DNA of 64,000 nucleotides from Bin87 sp965220055 (GCA_965220055.1 CBDCPE010000001.1:1-64000); one strand, 5' to 3'. Shown: positions 1 to 8,993, counted from the first letter of the stretch. Program-made: numbers and translations. The notes: generated by a model not told the origin, from the sequence alone.

Positions 1-548
1 CCCTTGCCGTATTCAGAACCTATGCTCTATAATGGCTTCACAGGCGATCAATCGGTTCCATCGACCAGGTTCCGAGCGTTCACGGCCAATCAGCACTAAG
101 TCGCTGCCGGCCTTTGTGGGTGACTGTCTCCGGCCACTTTACCCGGTGTAGTCGCCCCGGCCACCGCGCCCGCCACAGCGCGCCATGCTTCAGGCATGGA
201 GAATGAGAGCAAAAACCCCAGCGCACCACCTCCGGCCGTAGGGCTGATACCGCTCGGAACCTGGTCAACACTCTCCAAATCATCGCCTGTACACTCTAAT
301 AATTCGGAGGAAGTCCATAGCCACACGAACCCGAATACTCTCTGGCGGCAGCGGTCAATCGCCTGTCCCCTGCCGCCATGCCAGTCCCAAACCACGCGCC
401 CGCGCTCCGCATATTGGTGAATCGGCCAACCCTGATTCAGCCCGTTGATTTCGATACCGGTGGGAGTGCTGCAACGCCGGCGACGACCCAGCGATATCGG
501 GACACTTCTCGCGCACGATCGTTGACGAAAGCAGGTCACCGGTCGGAG
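1..548. other. Leading spacer without a supported gene
   Basis: I see no reading frame here with recognisable protein features. Open frames on both strands have compositions typical of GC-rich antisense noise. The stretch ends at the promoter of the Fur-family gene. It may hold the end of a gene lying outside the window, but nothing in the sequence shows that. Confidence 0.5.
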
Positions 549-577
549 TTGACATGATGCGAAGCCGCTAGTAATCT
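549..577 (+). promoter_or_regulatory. Sigma70-type promoter of the Fur-family gene
   Basis: A perfect -35 hexamer TTGACA (549-554) is followed after exactly 17 nt by TAATCT (572-577). The expected transcription start at about 584 falls inside the palindrome at 581-593, so a repressor bound there would block initiation. The start codon at 597 would leave a leader of only about a dozen bases with no clear Shine-Dalgarno sequence. Confidence 0.65.
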
Positions 578-580
578 TTC

Positions 581-593
581 GATACGCAGTATC
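581..593. promoter_or_regulatory. GATA-N5-TATC palindrome, putative Fur/Zur operator (autoregulation)
   Basis: The sequence GATACGCAGTATC is an inverted repeat with a 5-nt centre (5-bp arms GATAC/GTATC around 3 nt). It overlaps the predicted transcription start of the fur-type gene. The same GATA-N5-TATC pattern recurs three times in the next intergenic region (1097, 1127, 1157), which makes it the best candidate for the binding site of this regulator. Binding itself is inferred. Confidence 0.6.
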
Positions 594-596
594 ATT

Positions 597-1064
597 ATGA
601 TTGCGACCACGCCCAGACATTCCGGCCACAAGCACCCGCGACCGCGTTCCGCCGCGGTGGTGGATGACATCCTGGCGCAGCTGAGCGACCGGGGATACCG
701 GGACACCGAGCCAAGGCGCCTGGTGATCGGCGCGGTGGCCGCACAGGACCGGCCGTTCACGGCCGAGGACTTGTGCGCATCTCTGCCATGCGTAGGCCGG
801 GCGACGGTGTATCGGGGGCTCAGGCTGCTGGTGGAAACCGACCAGGTGTGCCGAGTGCTGCTGGAAGACCGGGAGTTGCGCTACCAGCTCAGCCATCAGG
901 GGCATCACCATCACCTGCTTTGCGCGGTATGCGGAGCCTCTGCGGACCTGGAAGGTTGCGACGTCGAGGGCTTGCTACAGCAAGCATTGGCGGCGGCGGG
1001 CTTCCACATGAGCGGCCACTGGCTGGAAGTGTACGGCCGCTGTTCCGAATGCGCTGAAGGCTAG
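597..1064 (+). CDS. Fur-family metalloregulator, probably zinc-responsive (Zur-like)
   Basis: The 155-residue product has the normal length of a Fur-family repressor. The N-terminal winged helix includes the recognition segment VGRATVYRGLRLL (about 66-78), typical of the family. The dimerisation domain carries the His cluster H103-H106 next to C109-x2-C112 and a C-terminal C149-x2-C152 pair, which together form the structural zinc site of the family. It lies directly upstream of a zinc-binding lipoprotein gene, with identical palindromes in front of both, so a Zur role is the best inference. Sequence alone does not exclude Fe or Mn sensing. The ATG at 597 starts just 3 nt after the operator; a GTG further in (about 657-663) is a possible alternative start. 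The upstream promoter implies autoregulation. Confidence 0.85.
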   Translation: MIATTPRHSGHKHPRPRSAAVVDDILAQLSDRGYRDTEPRRLVIGAVAAQDRPFTAEDLCASLPCVGRATVYRGLRLLVETDQVCRVLLEDRELRYQLSHQGHHHHLLCAVCGASADLEGCDVEGLLQQALAAAGFHMSGHWLEVYGRCSECAEG

Positions 1065-1084
1065 CAGCGCTCCTTTTTATTTTT
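1051..1084 (+). terminator. Rho-independent terminator overlapping the fur stop codon
   Basis: The 6-bp stem GCGCTG (1051-1056) / CAGCGC (1065-1070) spans the TAG stop codon and is followed by a T-rich run (1074-1084). It would separate the regulator transcript from the downstream zinc gene, which therefore needs its own promoter in the operator-rich gap. Confidence 0.55.
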
Positions 1085-1096
1085 AGCCCTATTACT

Positions 1097-1198
1097 GATA
1101 CCAACTATCTATAACTGCAGCAAACTGATACTTCATATCGTTAACATTATATTATCGATACTTCATATCAAATTCGTCGCCAACCGATACTGAGCATT
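1097..1198. promoter_or_regulatory. Phased array of GATA-N5-TATC operators before the zinc lipoprotein gene
   Basis: Three palindromes, GATACCAACTATC (1097-1109), GATACTTCATATC (1127-1139) and GATACTTCATATC (1157-1169), start exactly 30 bp apart. A degenerate fourth, GATACTGAGCATT (1186-1198), follows 29 bp later. The gap is AT-rich, unlike its surroundings. Spacing of about three helical turns puts all sites on one face of the DNA, as expected for cooperative repressor binding. The neighbouring Fur-family protein is the likely ligand. No clean -35/-10 pair could be picked out among the sites. Confidence 0.6.
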
Positions 1199-1240
1199 GA
1201 ACAGGCCAGGATACGAAACCATACAAATAGAGCACGCGCT

Positions 1241-3442
1241 ATGAACCCATTTAGTCGACATTCCTCCCCACTCGCCAATGCTTTCAGGCCACGACGCACG
1301 CTGATGCTATTGATTCTCCTATTGGCCGTCGCGCTTACGGTGACCGCCTGCAGCGGCGCAGCGTCGGACGGAGGGATGACCGAGGCTGCGCTGCCGTCCG
1401 TCTCTGCGGAGAGCCCGGCGCCTGACGAAAAACTCAACGTCGTAGCCGGAAACGCCGTACTCGCGGATCTGGTGAAACAAGTGGGTGGAGCGCGGGTTGA
1501 GGTACACACTCTGGTGCCCATGGGCAGCGACTCCCACACGTGGCAAAGCACGCCGCGGGACAGCGTGCGCATCAACGAGGCTGACCTTATAGTTAGCAAC
1601 GGCGCCGGGCTTTCCGGCCAGGTCGAGCGGTTGATCGCCAACGCGGCAAACGACAACGCTGTGGTCTTGGTCGCCTCCGCAGGGTTGGAAGCACAGGAGT
1701 TGGTAGAACTGCCGTTCCCGGACGCGGAGCACGACGAGGACGAAGAGGACAAGTTGGAGCTGGCCGGCCGGCTCCTGATCGGCGATGGCGAAACCGGTTC
1801 GCTATCGGTGATCGACCTGGAAACCGGCATCGTGCACCAGAACGCGTTCGACCTGGGTTGGCGGGCGGGCAGCATCCATGCTACGAACAGCGGGCGGTTC
1901 GGGGTCGCCGTATCAAGCGACGCCAACATGGTCCACGTGATCGACGGCGGCGTGTACCTGGACGAGCACGGCGACCATGGGGACCTAGTGGAAAGGGACG
2001 TGTCGAGGCTAGGTCTTGACCTGTCGGGTGACCGACCGATGCACCTGTACGTCGGAAGCGAGTGGGCTACGGTGTTCTACGATGGCTCGGGAGACATTGT
2101 ACTGATCAACGAGCACGAGCTGGAAGAAGAGGGCGCTTCCTACGAGCCGACGGTTATCAACGCTGGCCCGCAGCACGGCTGGGCGGTACCGCTAGAAGAC
2201 GACCTTTTCGCAGTCACCATCAAACAGCCTGCATTTCCGGAAAATCCGTACGCCGACCTGCCGATCGGCGCGGAAATCCGCAACCTGGACGGTGAGGTGT
2301 TGTACAGCGCAGAGGGATGTCCGGACCTTCTCGGCGCCGCAGGCAATGGGCACCAGGCGGTGTTCGGATGCACTGGCGGCGCGCTGATGGTGGAAGCCCG
2401 CGACGGCGAGTTTGAGCACACGTTCGTCCCGGCTCCCGAGGGTTCTCCCGAAGACTTCCGTCTCACCTCGGTTTGGGGCCACCCGGGAATGAACCACTTC
2501 TTTGCCCTGGGGCCCAACGTGGGACTGTACGTCGTTGATCCGGAGGCGGGCGGCATGGAGCAGCTGATACCGGCGTCGGCGGAACTGAGGCCTATCCAAG
2601 CGGCCATCAGACACGACGGCGAATTGTTGCTGGTGGTCATGAGCGACGGCGAAGTCCGCACGTTCGGAGCCCATGACCTGGACCTGCTGGCGTCGGTGTC
2701 TGACGTGCTAAGCGGCGAGATAGACCCCAGCTTCTGGGCGCGACCTCACATCGCTACGGCGCCGGGGCGGATCTTCATTACTGTCTCCGGAGCAGGGGAG
2801 GTGATCGCGCTGGAATCGGGCGACCTGGAGGTGGCGGATCGCTGGGCGGTTGGCGGCAAGCCGACGAAGATAGCCTTCGTGGGCGTCATTAAGGAAGGAG
2901 ACCATCCCGAAGAGGGTCGCGACCACGGCCCAGAGGGAGGGGACCCTCACTTCTGGCTAAACCCAAGGGTGTCCGTCCACTATGTGAACCAAATCGCCAA
3001 CGGGTTGGTGGCGGCTGACCCTGACGGTGCGGCGGTGTACCTCGACAACGCGGCGTCGTACATCAAGGAACTGGAGGAGTTGGACGCCTACATCGCGGGC
3101 GCGGTCGGGTCGATACCGGCGGCCCACAGGGTGCTGGTCACGTTCCACGACGCCTACGGATACTTCGGAGCCCGCTACGACGTGGAAGTGCTGGGGTTCG
3201 TCGGATCCCACGGCGGAGGGGTTTCCCCCGACGACATAGCAGGCGTGTTGGAATTGGTGGAAGACCGGGGCCTGCCCGCAGTGTTCGCAGAGCCGCAGTT
3301 CTCCGGCGACGCCCTGGAGCAGGTTGCGCGGGATACCGCGATACAGATCGGAATCATCCGTTCACTGCCCGACGACGAATATCCCGACTACCTGAGCATG
3401 ATGCGGGCCAACGCGGATGAGCTGGCGCGGCTGCTGAAGTGA
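1241..3442 (+). CDS. ZnuA-type zinc-binding lipoprotein with an AztD-like beta-propeller inserted in the metal loop
   Basis: The 733-residue protein is far longer than the roughly 300 residues usual for cluster A-I binding proteins. A signal peptide ends in a lipobox with lipidated C37. Residues about 64-160 are the N-lobe, with metal ligand H99 in the DSHTW motif. The C-lobe starts at DPHFWLNP (H570), followed by LVTFHDAYGYF (H636) and FAEPQF (E684), the three-histidine pattern of zinc-specific ZnuA proteins. Between them, about 172-549, lies a domain resembling the periplasmic zinc chaperone AztD, including its EHGDHGD motif (H243, H246) and a Cys pair near LLGAAGNG. Acidic and His-rich remnants of the normal mobile loop (PDAEHDEDEED and EGDHPEEGRDHG) flank the insert on both sides. 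It probably binds and self-loads zinc outside the membrane. No znuB/znuC partner genes lie nearby. Confidence 0.85.
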   Translation: MNPFSRHSSPLANAFRPRRTLMLLILLLAVALTVTACSGAASDGGMTEAALPSVSAESPAPDEKLNVVAGNAVLADLVKQVGGARVEVHTLVPMGSDSHTWQSTPRDSVRINEADLIVSNGAGLSGQVERLIANAANDNAVVLVASAGLEAQELVELPFPDAEHDEDEEDKLELAGRLLIGDGETGSLSVIDLETGIVHQNAFDLGWRAGSIHATNSGRFGVAVSSDANMVHVIDGGVYLDEHGDHGDLVERDVSRLGLDLSGDRPMHLYVGSEWATVFYDGSGDIVLINEHELEEEGASYEPTVINAGPQHGWAVPLEDDLFAVTIKQPAFPENPYADLPIGAEIRNLDGEVLYSAEGCPDLLGAAGNGHQAVFGCTGGALMVEARDGEFEHTFVPAPEGSPEDFRLTSVWGHPGMNHFFALGPNVGLYVVDPEAGGMEQLIPASAELRPIQAAIRHDGELLLVVMSDGEVRTFGAHDLDLLASVSDVLSGEIDPSFWARPHIATAPGRIFITVSGAGEVIALESGDLEVADRWAVGGKPTKIAFVGVIKEGDHPEEGRDHGPEGGDPHFWLNPRVSVHYVNQIANGLVAADPDGAAVYLDNAASYIKELEELDAYIAGAVGSIPAAHRVLVTFHDAYGYFGARYDVEVLGFVGSHGGGVSPDDIAGVLELVEDRGLPAVFAEPQFSGDALEQVARDTAIQIGIIRSLPDDEYPDYLSMMRANADELARLLK

Positions 3443-3481
3443 CCCTGCGCCATCGGCTGTATCGCCGAGTAAAATCGGGCG

Positions 3482-4411
3482 ATGCAGCCTAAAAACGTAG
3501 CTTGCCTCATATTTGTGGCAATCCTGTTTCTGACCGCCTGGGGTGGATGTAGGTCGGGGGGCACGTCCGCCGACGGCAGCTTGGCACCAACGCGAACTCC
3601 GGTGCCATCGGTCTACATTGGCAGCCTCGACGAGGTGATCGGGCCGGAGGGCCCGGTTGCCCCTGAATTTAATGACGCCGAGTACCAGCAACTGAGACGG
3701 CCAGACGCCATCGCGCCGATCTACGACCCGGAGTTCCTGAGCGCGGACGAATCGGATCTGCCGGCCGACGAGCTGGTCATCGGGCTCGATATCAACGGGG
3801 AGGCACGGGCCTATCCCGCCGGGATCCTCTACAACCGCGAGATGGTGAACGATACCATAGGCGGTGTGCCAGTCCTCATCACCTGGTGTCCCCGGTGCTA
3901 CACCGCGCTGGTACACGATCGCAGCTCGCACGGTGCGGCTCACCTATTCGGGAATCAGGGCGCGTTATACAAAGGGGCAATGACCTGGTACGACCACGCC
4001 ACGGGCAGCGTTTGGTCCCAACCCACTGGCGAGGCAATCGCCGGCCCCATGGCCGGAGCGACATTGACCCTGTTGCCGTCCCAACTGACGACATGGGGGG
4101 AATGGCTATCCGCGAATCCCGCCAGCCGAGTCCTCGCCTCGGATATCCCGTCCACACCTTATAGCGGCCGTAGACCGGGTGAAGACAACGTGGCAGGCGT
4201 GCTCGTTGGTGAACAAGCGGTAGCCTGGCCTTACAGGTCGATACTCGACGCTGGATCCATCACTACTGCTATTGGCGGCGTCAACGTCACCATCAGCGTG
4301 GACGAACCGACGGGCGCGATCCGCGCGGTCGCAGGCAACGGGGAAAGCAGAGAGTTGCCGGTAATCATCGCCTACCGGTGGGCGTGGGAAGAATTCTACC
4401 CGGACAGATAG
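3482..4411 (+). CDS. DUF3179 domain-containing secreted protein
   Basis: The 309-residue product has an N-terminal hydrophobic signal segment ending near TAWGGC (possible lipobox, weak). The body matches DUF3179: the pattern IGLDINGEARAYP followed by NDTIGGVPVLITWCPRCYTALVHDR and a later TGSVWSQPTGEAIAGP block. The CPRC pair could bind a metal or form a disulfide. The function of the family is unknown to me. It follows the zinc lipoprotein by 39 nt with no terminator between, so co-transcription is plausible, and a metal-related role is a guess from context only. Confidence 0.8.
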   Translation: MQPKNVACLIFVAILFLTAWGGCRSGGTSADGSLAPTRTPVPSVYIGSLDEVIGPEGPVAPEFNDAEYQQLRRPDAIAPIYDPEFLSADESDLPADELVIGLDINGEARAYPAGILYNREMVNDTIGGVPVLITWCPRCYTALVHDRSSHGAAHLFGNQGALYKGAMTWYDHATGSVWSQPTGEAIAGPMAGATLTLLPSQLTTWGEWLSANPASRVLASDIPSTPYSGRRPGEDNVAGVLVGEQAVAWPYRSILDAGSITTAIGGVNVTISVDEPTGAIRAVAGNGESRELPVIIAYRWAWEEFYPDR

Positions 4412-4432
4412 GTTGACAAAGGCGGTCGCATT

Positions 4433-5864
4433 GTAACAGTTCAGAGTTGAGGGGAAGTGAGCAGTTGACGGCAGGCAGCGATGGGGTTGAGAGCTTGTGC
4501 TCGCCAGGTGCCGAAGATTGAGGCCAGCGTCATCTTGGTGTCGGTGCCCTGCGCTGAGCGGGTGCCCCCGCTGACCTTGCGGCTGACCACCAAATGGCGC
4601 AGGCTGCGCTCGGCGGCATTGTTGTCCGGCGGCACTTCCGGTTGGGCCACGAAGACGAAGAGTTCCTTGATGTGCTTCTCCATGCGTCGGCACAGTCTGG
4701 CCGGGACGGCCGACGGGTCGTCCCGGAATGGACGGCAGAGGGCCAGCAGTCGCCTTTCCAGGGTCAGTTGGGCGGTGCGGCGTGGTGGTTCTGAAGGGTG
4801 GGTAAAGGTCGTGGCCTGACGGTAGAGTTGGTGGACGGCGTCAGCCCACTGGGCCAGTGATCTATCATCAGGGTAGAGGACACGCAGGTCGTGGATGTCC
4901 CGCAGCAGGTGAGCCCAGCAGCGTTGCTTGGGACCGTCGTAATGGTGGTAGGCGGCATAGAAGTCGCTGACCAGCACGCCAGCAAACTCCTTGCCCAGGA
5001 CTTCGTCGACCACGGCCTTGCCCCGACCACGCCGCAGGAAGTACCGCTGGTCGGAGGTGCTGAAAGTCCACACGTAGCCGTTGTGTCCGTCTTCACGCCA
5101 GCCGGTCTCATCGGCGTGGACCACTGGGCTGCCGCGGACGCGCTCCAGTATGCCCGCCAGTTCGGTCTGCGCTTTGCCCGCCACGGTGCGTGTGGCATTT
5201 ACGATGGCGCCCAGGCTGAGGCGCAGCCCGTGCACGGTGTCCAGGTACCATTGGATGGTGCGTAACGGCAGCCTGGCCTCCTCCCGCAGGGCTGCAATCA
5301 GGCTGATGACATTGACCCCCAGACGCTGCTTGCCCATCACCACGCCGTCCAGTTGTGCTTTGGGAACACAGCAGCGTCGGCACTGTGGACAGGTGCGGGC
5401 CAGGTAAACGTGCTCGGTTACCTGCGCCGGAACCTGGGGCAGGTCGATGACCTCCCGAGTGCGCTGGGCCCAGCCTCCGGACAAGTGGGTCCCGCAGTCG
5501 GGACACTGCTCCACCACATGCTCCACTCGGTGGGTGGGCGTCATGCGGGATCGGGCAAAGCCGTGAAACCGGGGTTTGCGTGGCTCCTTGGGACGTGCTG
5601 GCTCCCGGTCCGCTTTGGGCTTCAGACCGGGCATCCGGCGGGAGCTTTGGGGTTTGGCTTGGCCTTCCAACTGGGCAATCCGCTTCTCCAGCCGCTCGAT
5701 GATGGCTTGCTGGCGGACTATGATGCCAATCAGGACATCCCGGTCAGCTGCCCTGAGATTGATTTCGGTATCCATCCCAGTTATATGACATAACCACCGC
5801 CCCCAAAGCCAGCCACCCGCAAACCAAGTTCGCCCAATTCACCCCACCAACTCTGAACAGTTAC
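4433..5864 (-). mobile_element. IS66-family insertion sequence (single-gene type)
   Basis: A perfect 17-bp inverted repeat (GTAACAGTTCAGAGTTG, 4433-4449 and 5848-5864) encloses one transposase gene. The accessory tnpA and tnpB genes of classical IS66 are absent, as in the ISBst12-like subgroup. The 8 bp flanking each end differ, so no target duplication is visible; neighbouring insertions may have removed it. A shortened relative lies at 9274-9735. Confidence 0.85.
4441..5775 (-). CDS. IS66-family transposase
   Basis: The 444-residue protein is intact. It opens with a leucine-rich coiled coil (about 15-40: QQAIIERLEKRIAQLEGQ), then a zinc-ribbon-like segment with CPDC and CPQCRRC, then the DDE catalytic core: HADETGW, SDFYAAYHHYDG and PDNNAAERSLR supply the two Asp and the Glu. 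It ends with the usual IS66 C-terminal tail (IFGTWRAQALNPI). It catalyses cut-and-paste or copy-type transposition of the surrounding element. Length and motifs are complete, so it may be active. Confidence 0.9.
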   Translation of the reverse strand: MDTEINLRAADRDVLIGIIVRQQAIIERLEKRIAQLEGQAKPQSSRRMPGLKPKADREPARPKEPRKPRFHGFARSRMTPTHRVEHVVEQCPDCGTHLSGGWAQRTREVIDLPQVPAQVTEHVYLARTCPQCRRCCVPKAQLDGVVMGKQRLGVNVISLIAALREEARLPLRTIQWYLDTVHGLRLSLGAIVNATRTVAGKAQTELAGILERVRGSPVVHADETGWREDGHNGYVWTFSTSDQRYFLRRGRGKAVVDEVLGKEFAGVLVSDFYAAYHHYDGPKQRCWAHLLRDIHDLRVLYPDDRSLAQWADAVHQLYRQATTFTHPSEPPRRTAQLTLERRLLALCRPFRDDPSAVPARLCRRMEKHIKELFVFVAQPEVPPDNNAAERSLRHLVVSRKVSGGTRSAQGTDTKMTLASIFGTWRAQALNPIAACRQLLTSPQL

Positions 5865-6818
5865 TTTCCCGCCGACAGCCTTGACCGCGGCCTCGGTGAT
5901 AGACGACAATAAGGAATGTCTCCCTGTTGCCTCACCGAAGAATGTTACCGAAACTCTAGCACTTGGGATCCGCTCCAAACAGGTCCAGTTCCGGCAGTCC
6001 AGCTGGTTCCGCCGAGCCTGCGTTGGACGAAGCATAAACGAGATTTTTGGCCATGATGTCCCGCCAATCTTTCACCCGGCGTTGCAAGGTTCGCAGCTGC
6101 GCTTCGGTGAAACGGTCCGGGTGTTCCGACTGCAACCGTGCCATCAGCGCCTTGCCCGTGGCATCCGGCTCTGCCTGCAACCACCCCAACACGTCGCTCC
6201 AAACGCCCTCGAAGGGGTCTTGGCGCGTGCGCCAATGCCGCGGACCTCGCACTCGCGCGGCGTGTGTGGGACGTGTTTCGCTCTGCCGCCACAGATTGGG
6301 CAACTTGGCGAGGAACCGTTCGAGGCTTTCTCCTGCTGGCGTTTCCCGCACACCCGGAGACGTGGTTGCCACCAGCGCCGACTGGGCTTCACGGATGGTG
6401 TGCAGCAGCAACACCGGGTCCAACCCAGTCCGATATTCCTCAAGTGAGGCTTTCAGCTCAGCGCCGGTTGCGTCGTGCTGGATCAGCCGGTCGCCGGGCG
6501 TGGCGGGCTGACTGTAATGCTTGACGGTGGTGGAGCCATCCCTGGTCTTGTCGATCAGCTTGAATGAGGGCTGGAAATAGTTCACGTACCGACGCAGCGC
6601 TCCGTAGAGATAGGCCATGTGTCGATTTACAGGGCGATTAGGCCAGCCACCTGTCCCGAATACCGGTCATGGCCGACGAAGCGTCGTACCACGGAACCGT
6701 TCTTCTGCTCAATCCATCCCTGGTCGTTGCTGCGGTAAGGTCGGGACCGGGTGAACTCGATGCCGCGGTTGGCGCAGTATGTGATCAGCGTTTCGTTGAT
6801 GAACGCGCCGTCGTTATC

Positions 6819-6888
6819 GGAGTCGATGCCAAGAAGTCGATGCCAAGGAGTCGATGCCAAGGAGTCGATGCCAAGGAGTCGATGCCAA
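6819..6888. repeat. 14-bp tandem repeat, five units, beside a catalytic aspartate codon
   Basis: Five head-to-tail copies of GGAGTCGATGCCAA (unit 2 has one change) lie at the point where the transposase should read LGIDSDNDGAF. One unit would keep the frame; four or seven would also restore it, because three extra units add 42 bp. Copy 2 of the element has three units at 47325-47366, so unit number varies. Confidence 0.9.
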
Positions 6889-7041
6889 GGATGGGAAAGG
6901 GCAACTGCTGCGAGATGGCCTCCAGCCCCTCCACAACCAGAGACTGCTCCCGGGCCAGGAGGGGTACCGCTTCGGTCCAGCCGGTGCAAATGTCGGTTGC
7001 GACCAGACGGTGGATGAATGATCCGGACACGGATCCGCCGC

Positions 7042-7079
7042 AGTGAGCCACCAGGTCTATAGTGAGCCACCAGGTCTAT
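7042..7079. repeat. 19-bp tandem duplication at the first catalytic Asp codon
   Basis: Two perfect copies of a 19-bp unit (7042-7060, 7061-7079) duplicate the codons for IDLVAH, which carry the first Asp of the rve catalytic triad, and shift the frame. Copy 2 of the element has the same duplication at 47135-47171 with one base missing, which restores its frame. Confidence 0.85.
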
Positions 7080-7385
7080 TTCCAGAAAGCCCGGCGGCGG
7101 TCCATTCCAGTCGTTGTAGGTCCGCACCGGAACCCGCTTCCCCATGGGCCGCCCGCGCCGGCGTCTGCGCCGGCTCCCCGCGGTGGGACGGATGGGTTTC
7201 AGCAGCCGATCCAATGTGGCCGCGCTGGCCGCCATTAGCCGCGGTCGCACTTCGGGATCCAGGTCAAGGTGCCCATGACGCTCCATGGATTCCACCAGAT
7301 AGGGGAGCGCCGCCTGCAGGCGCTTCCCGCAGATACGGTCGGCCGCCTCCCAGATTACGATCACCGCCTCGCGTACTGCTTCATC

Positions 7386-7419
7386 ATAGATGCGCCGGCC
7401 CTATAGATGCGCTGGCCCT
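7386..7419. repeat. 17-bp tandem duplication in the rve transposase, copy 1 only
   Basis: Two 17-bp units (7386-7402 and 7403-7419) differ at one base. Copy 2 of the element reads straight through here (KGQRIYDEAVREAV), so this duplication arose after the two copies separated. Confidence 0.85.
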
Positions 7420-7737
7420 TGATCATTGACGGTTTCTCCCCAGCGTCGCCGGACTGCCCCAACAGCCGGATACCGTGCTTGCGGTGGTGGCCGGTTACGG
7501 CGATGAACTCATCGAGGATTCGGCCCTTATCCTTTTTGGATGGCTCGCGGTAACGGTCCCGTATCGTTATCAATAATTCCTGTTTTGCCATCCTGCTGAT
7601 GCCTCCTCCCACGTGGCTGCCTCCCGACTTTTCGGTAACATTCTAGTTGAGGCAACCATTCGGCGTGGGTAACGTTTTTGTTGAGGCAATGCAATTCGGC
7701 ATATTTAGTTGACGCGGGACAGCGCATTCTGACCAGG

Positions 7738-8993
7738 GCGGGCATCGGCAGCCCCCGCAGCCGGCGCTCACCGCAACACCGTTTCCGGCGTCAGCGCATG
7801 CCCCAAGCGGGGATGCTGGTGCAACTGGACGGCAGCCATCACGCTTGGCTGGAGGACCGAGGGCCGAAGTTTGTGCTGTTGCTGGCGGTGGACGATGCCA
7901 CCGGCGCCGTGGTCAACGCCGTCTTCGCACCGGGGAGGACACCCGGGGCTACTTCATGCTGCTGGAGGGGCTGATTGAGGACTGGGGCATTCCCCTGGCG
8001 CTGTACAGCGACCGCCACGCCGTCTTCAAGCACAACGCCCGCAAGCCGGAGACCGCGGCGGAAGCCACCCAGTTCACCAGGTCATTGCAGGAACTGGGTA
8101 TTCGACAGATCTTCGCCCGCTCACCCCAGGCCAAGGGCCGGGTCGAACGAGCGGCAGGAACCTTCCAGGACCGGCTGGTCACCGAACTGCGTCTGGCTGG
8201 CGCCAGGACCATCGACCAGGCCACGGCCGTGCTGGAGGACTTCCTGCCCCGGTTCAATGCTCGCTTCGCCGTCAAGCCGGAGCATCCGGAAGCTGCCTAT
8301 CGTCCGGTGGACCCTGACCTCTGCCTGTCGGAAATCCGGTGCTTCAAGGACACCCGCAAGGTGGCTCGGGACAACACGGTGAAGTACCACTGGCGGGTAC
8401 TGCAACTGCTGCCCGATGGGGCACGTCCCAGCTATGCTGGCCTACGGGTCGACGTGTTGGAACGGCCCGACGGGGAACTCATCATCCAGTACCAGGGCCA
8501 TATGTGGCCACGCAGGAGCCACCGCCGCGGATGGGCGCGCTGTGGGCGTCGGTCACCGCTTGGTCTCCCGGACCCGAACTCAAACGCATCGTCAGCAGCG
8601 TGGGGGATCACCACATCAGCAGGTCCCAGCAACGTCGTCTGGCCGCCCTGGAACCGGTGCGCATCGACGAGGCCTCGGTCAAGGCTGTCGGCGGGAAAGA
8701 CGCCGCTGAGAAGGACACCCCTGAGAAGGACACCCCTGAGAAGGACACCGCCAGCCAAGCATCGAACCCGCGGGGGCGTACGCCCACGCCCACCCAATTG
8801 GCCCGGTGGAAGGCGATCCAGCAGGCCCGGCTGAAGGGGGCTGTCCCTGCGGGCCATTGCCAGGGAACTCGGGATCGCTCGAGACACCGTGCGCAAGTAC
8901 GCGCATGCCGAGAAGCCACCTACCAAGCAGCTCAGCGCGCCGGAACGCGCCAAGCTGAAAGCGTTACGCGAGCCCGCAACCGTCGCTAACTAA
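7738..8993 (+). pseudogene. ISNCY-family transposase, frameshifted
   Basis: The core is recognisable: GMLVQLDGSHHAWLEDRGPK (first Asp), ALYSDRHAVFKHN (second Asp), SPQAKGRVERAAGTFQDRLV (Glu). These are followed by a C-terminal region ending in a helix-turn-helix (LRAIARELGIARDTVRKY). The coding path changes frame near 7940, 8500 and 8838, and the N-terminal DNA-binding region is missing. Non-functional. Confidence 0.75.
8706..8750 (+). repeat. 15-bp tandem repeat, three units, in frame (TPEKD)
   Basis: CTGAGAAGGACACCC occurs three times, the last with one change. It encodes an EKDTP repeat in the linker between the ISNCY catalytic core and its C-terminal helix-turn-helix. Because 15 is a multiple of three, the frame is kept. 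Confidence 0.85.

Larger units (their letters stand above)
5956..7612 (-). pseudogene. rve-domain transposase, broken (copy 1)
   Basis: Reading on the minus strand, the N-terminus (MAKQELLITIRDRYREPSKK) lies at 7583 and the C-terminal end (ELDLFGADPKC) at 5956. The order is a helix-turn-helix region, the rve catalytic core with FLEIDLVAH and IDSDNDGAFIN, then a long C-terminal domain. The frame is broken by three tandem duplications (17 bp at 7386-7419, 19 bp at 7042-7079, 14 bp x5 at 6819-6888) and by a stop near 6627 shared with copy 2. It cannot make an active enzyme. Confidence 0.8.
5897..7690 (-). mobile_element. rve-type insertion sequence, degenerate copy 1
   Basis: The outer end at 5897 begins GATAGACGACAATAAGGAAT, and an inner repeat TGCCTCACCGAAGAATGTTA lies at about 5934-5960. 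A second copy at 46522-48288 shows the full element, whose other end is similar (GATAGACGACAATTAGCG). In this copy that other end is cut off after GAGGCAATGC (about 7692), where a 28-bp inverted repeat of another element begins. Confidence 0.7.

Noticed and set aside
96..914. 272-codon frame on the minus strand overlapping the Fur-family gene
   Set aside because: Low-complexity composition, no domain, and it runs through the promoter and operator of the opposite gene.
6819..6888. Possible CRISPR-like repeat
   Set aside because: The units are contiguous with no spacers and lie inside a transposase gene; they are a tandem repeat.
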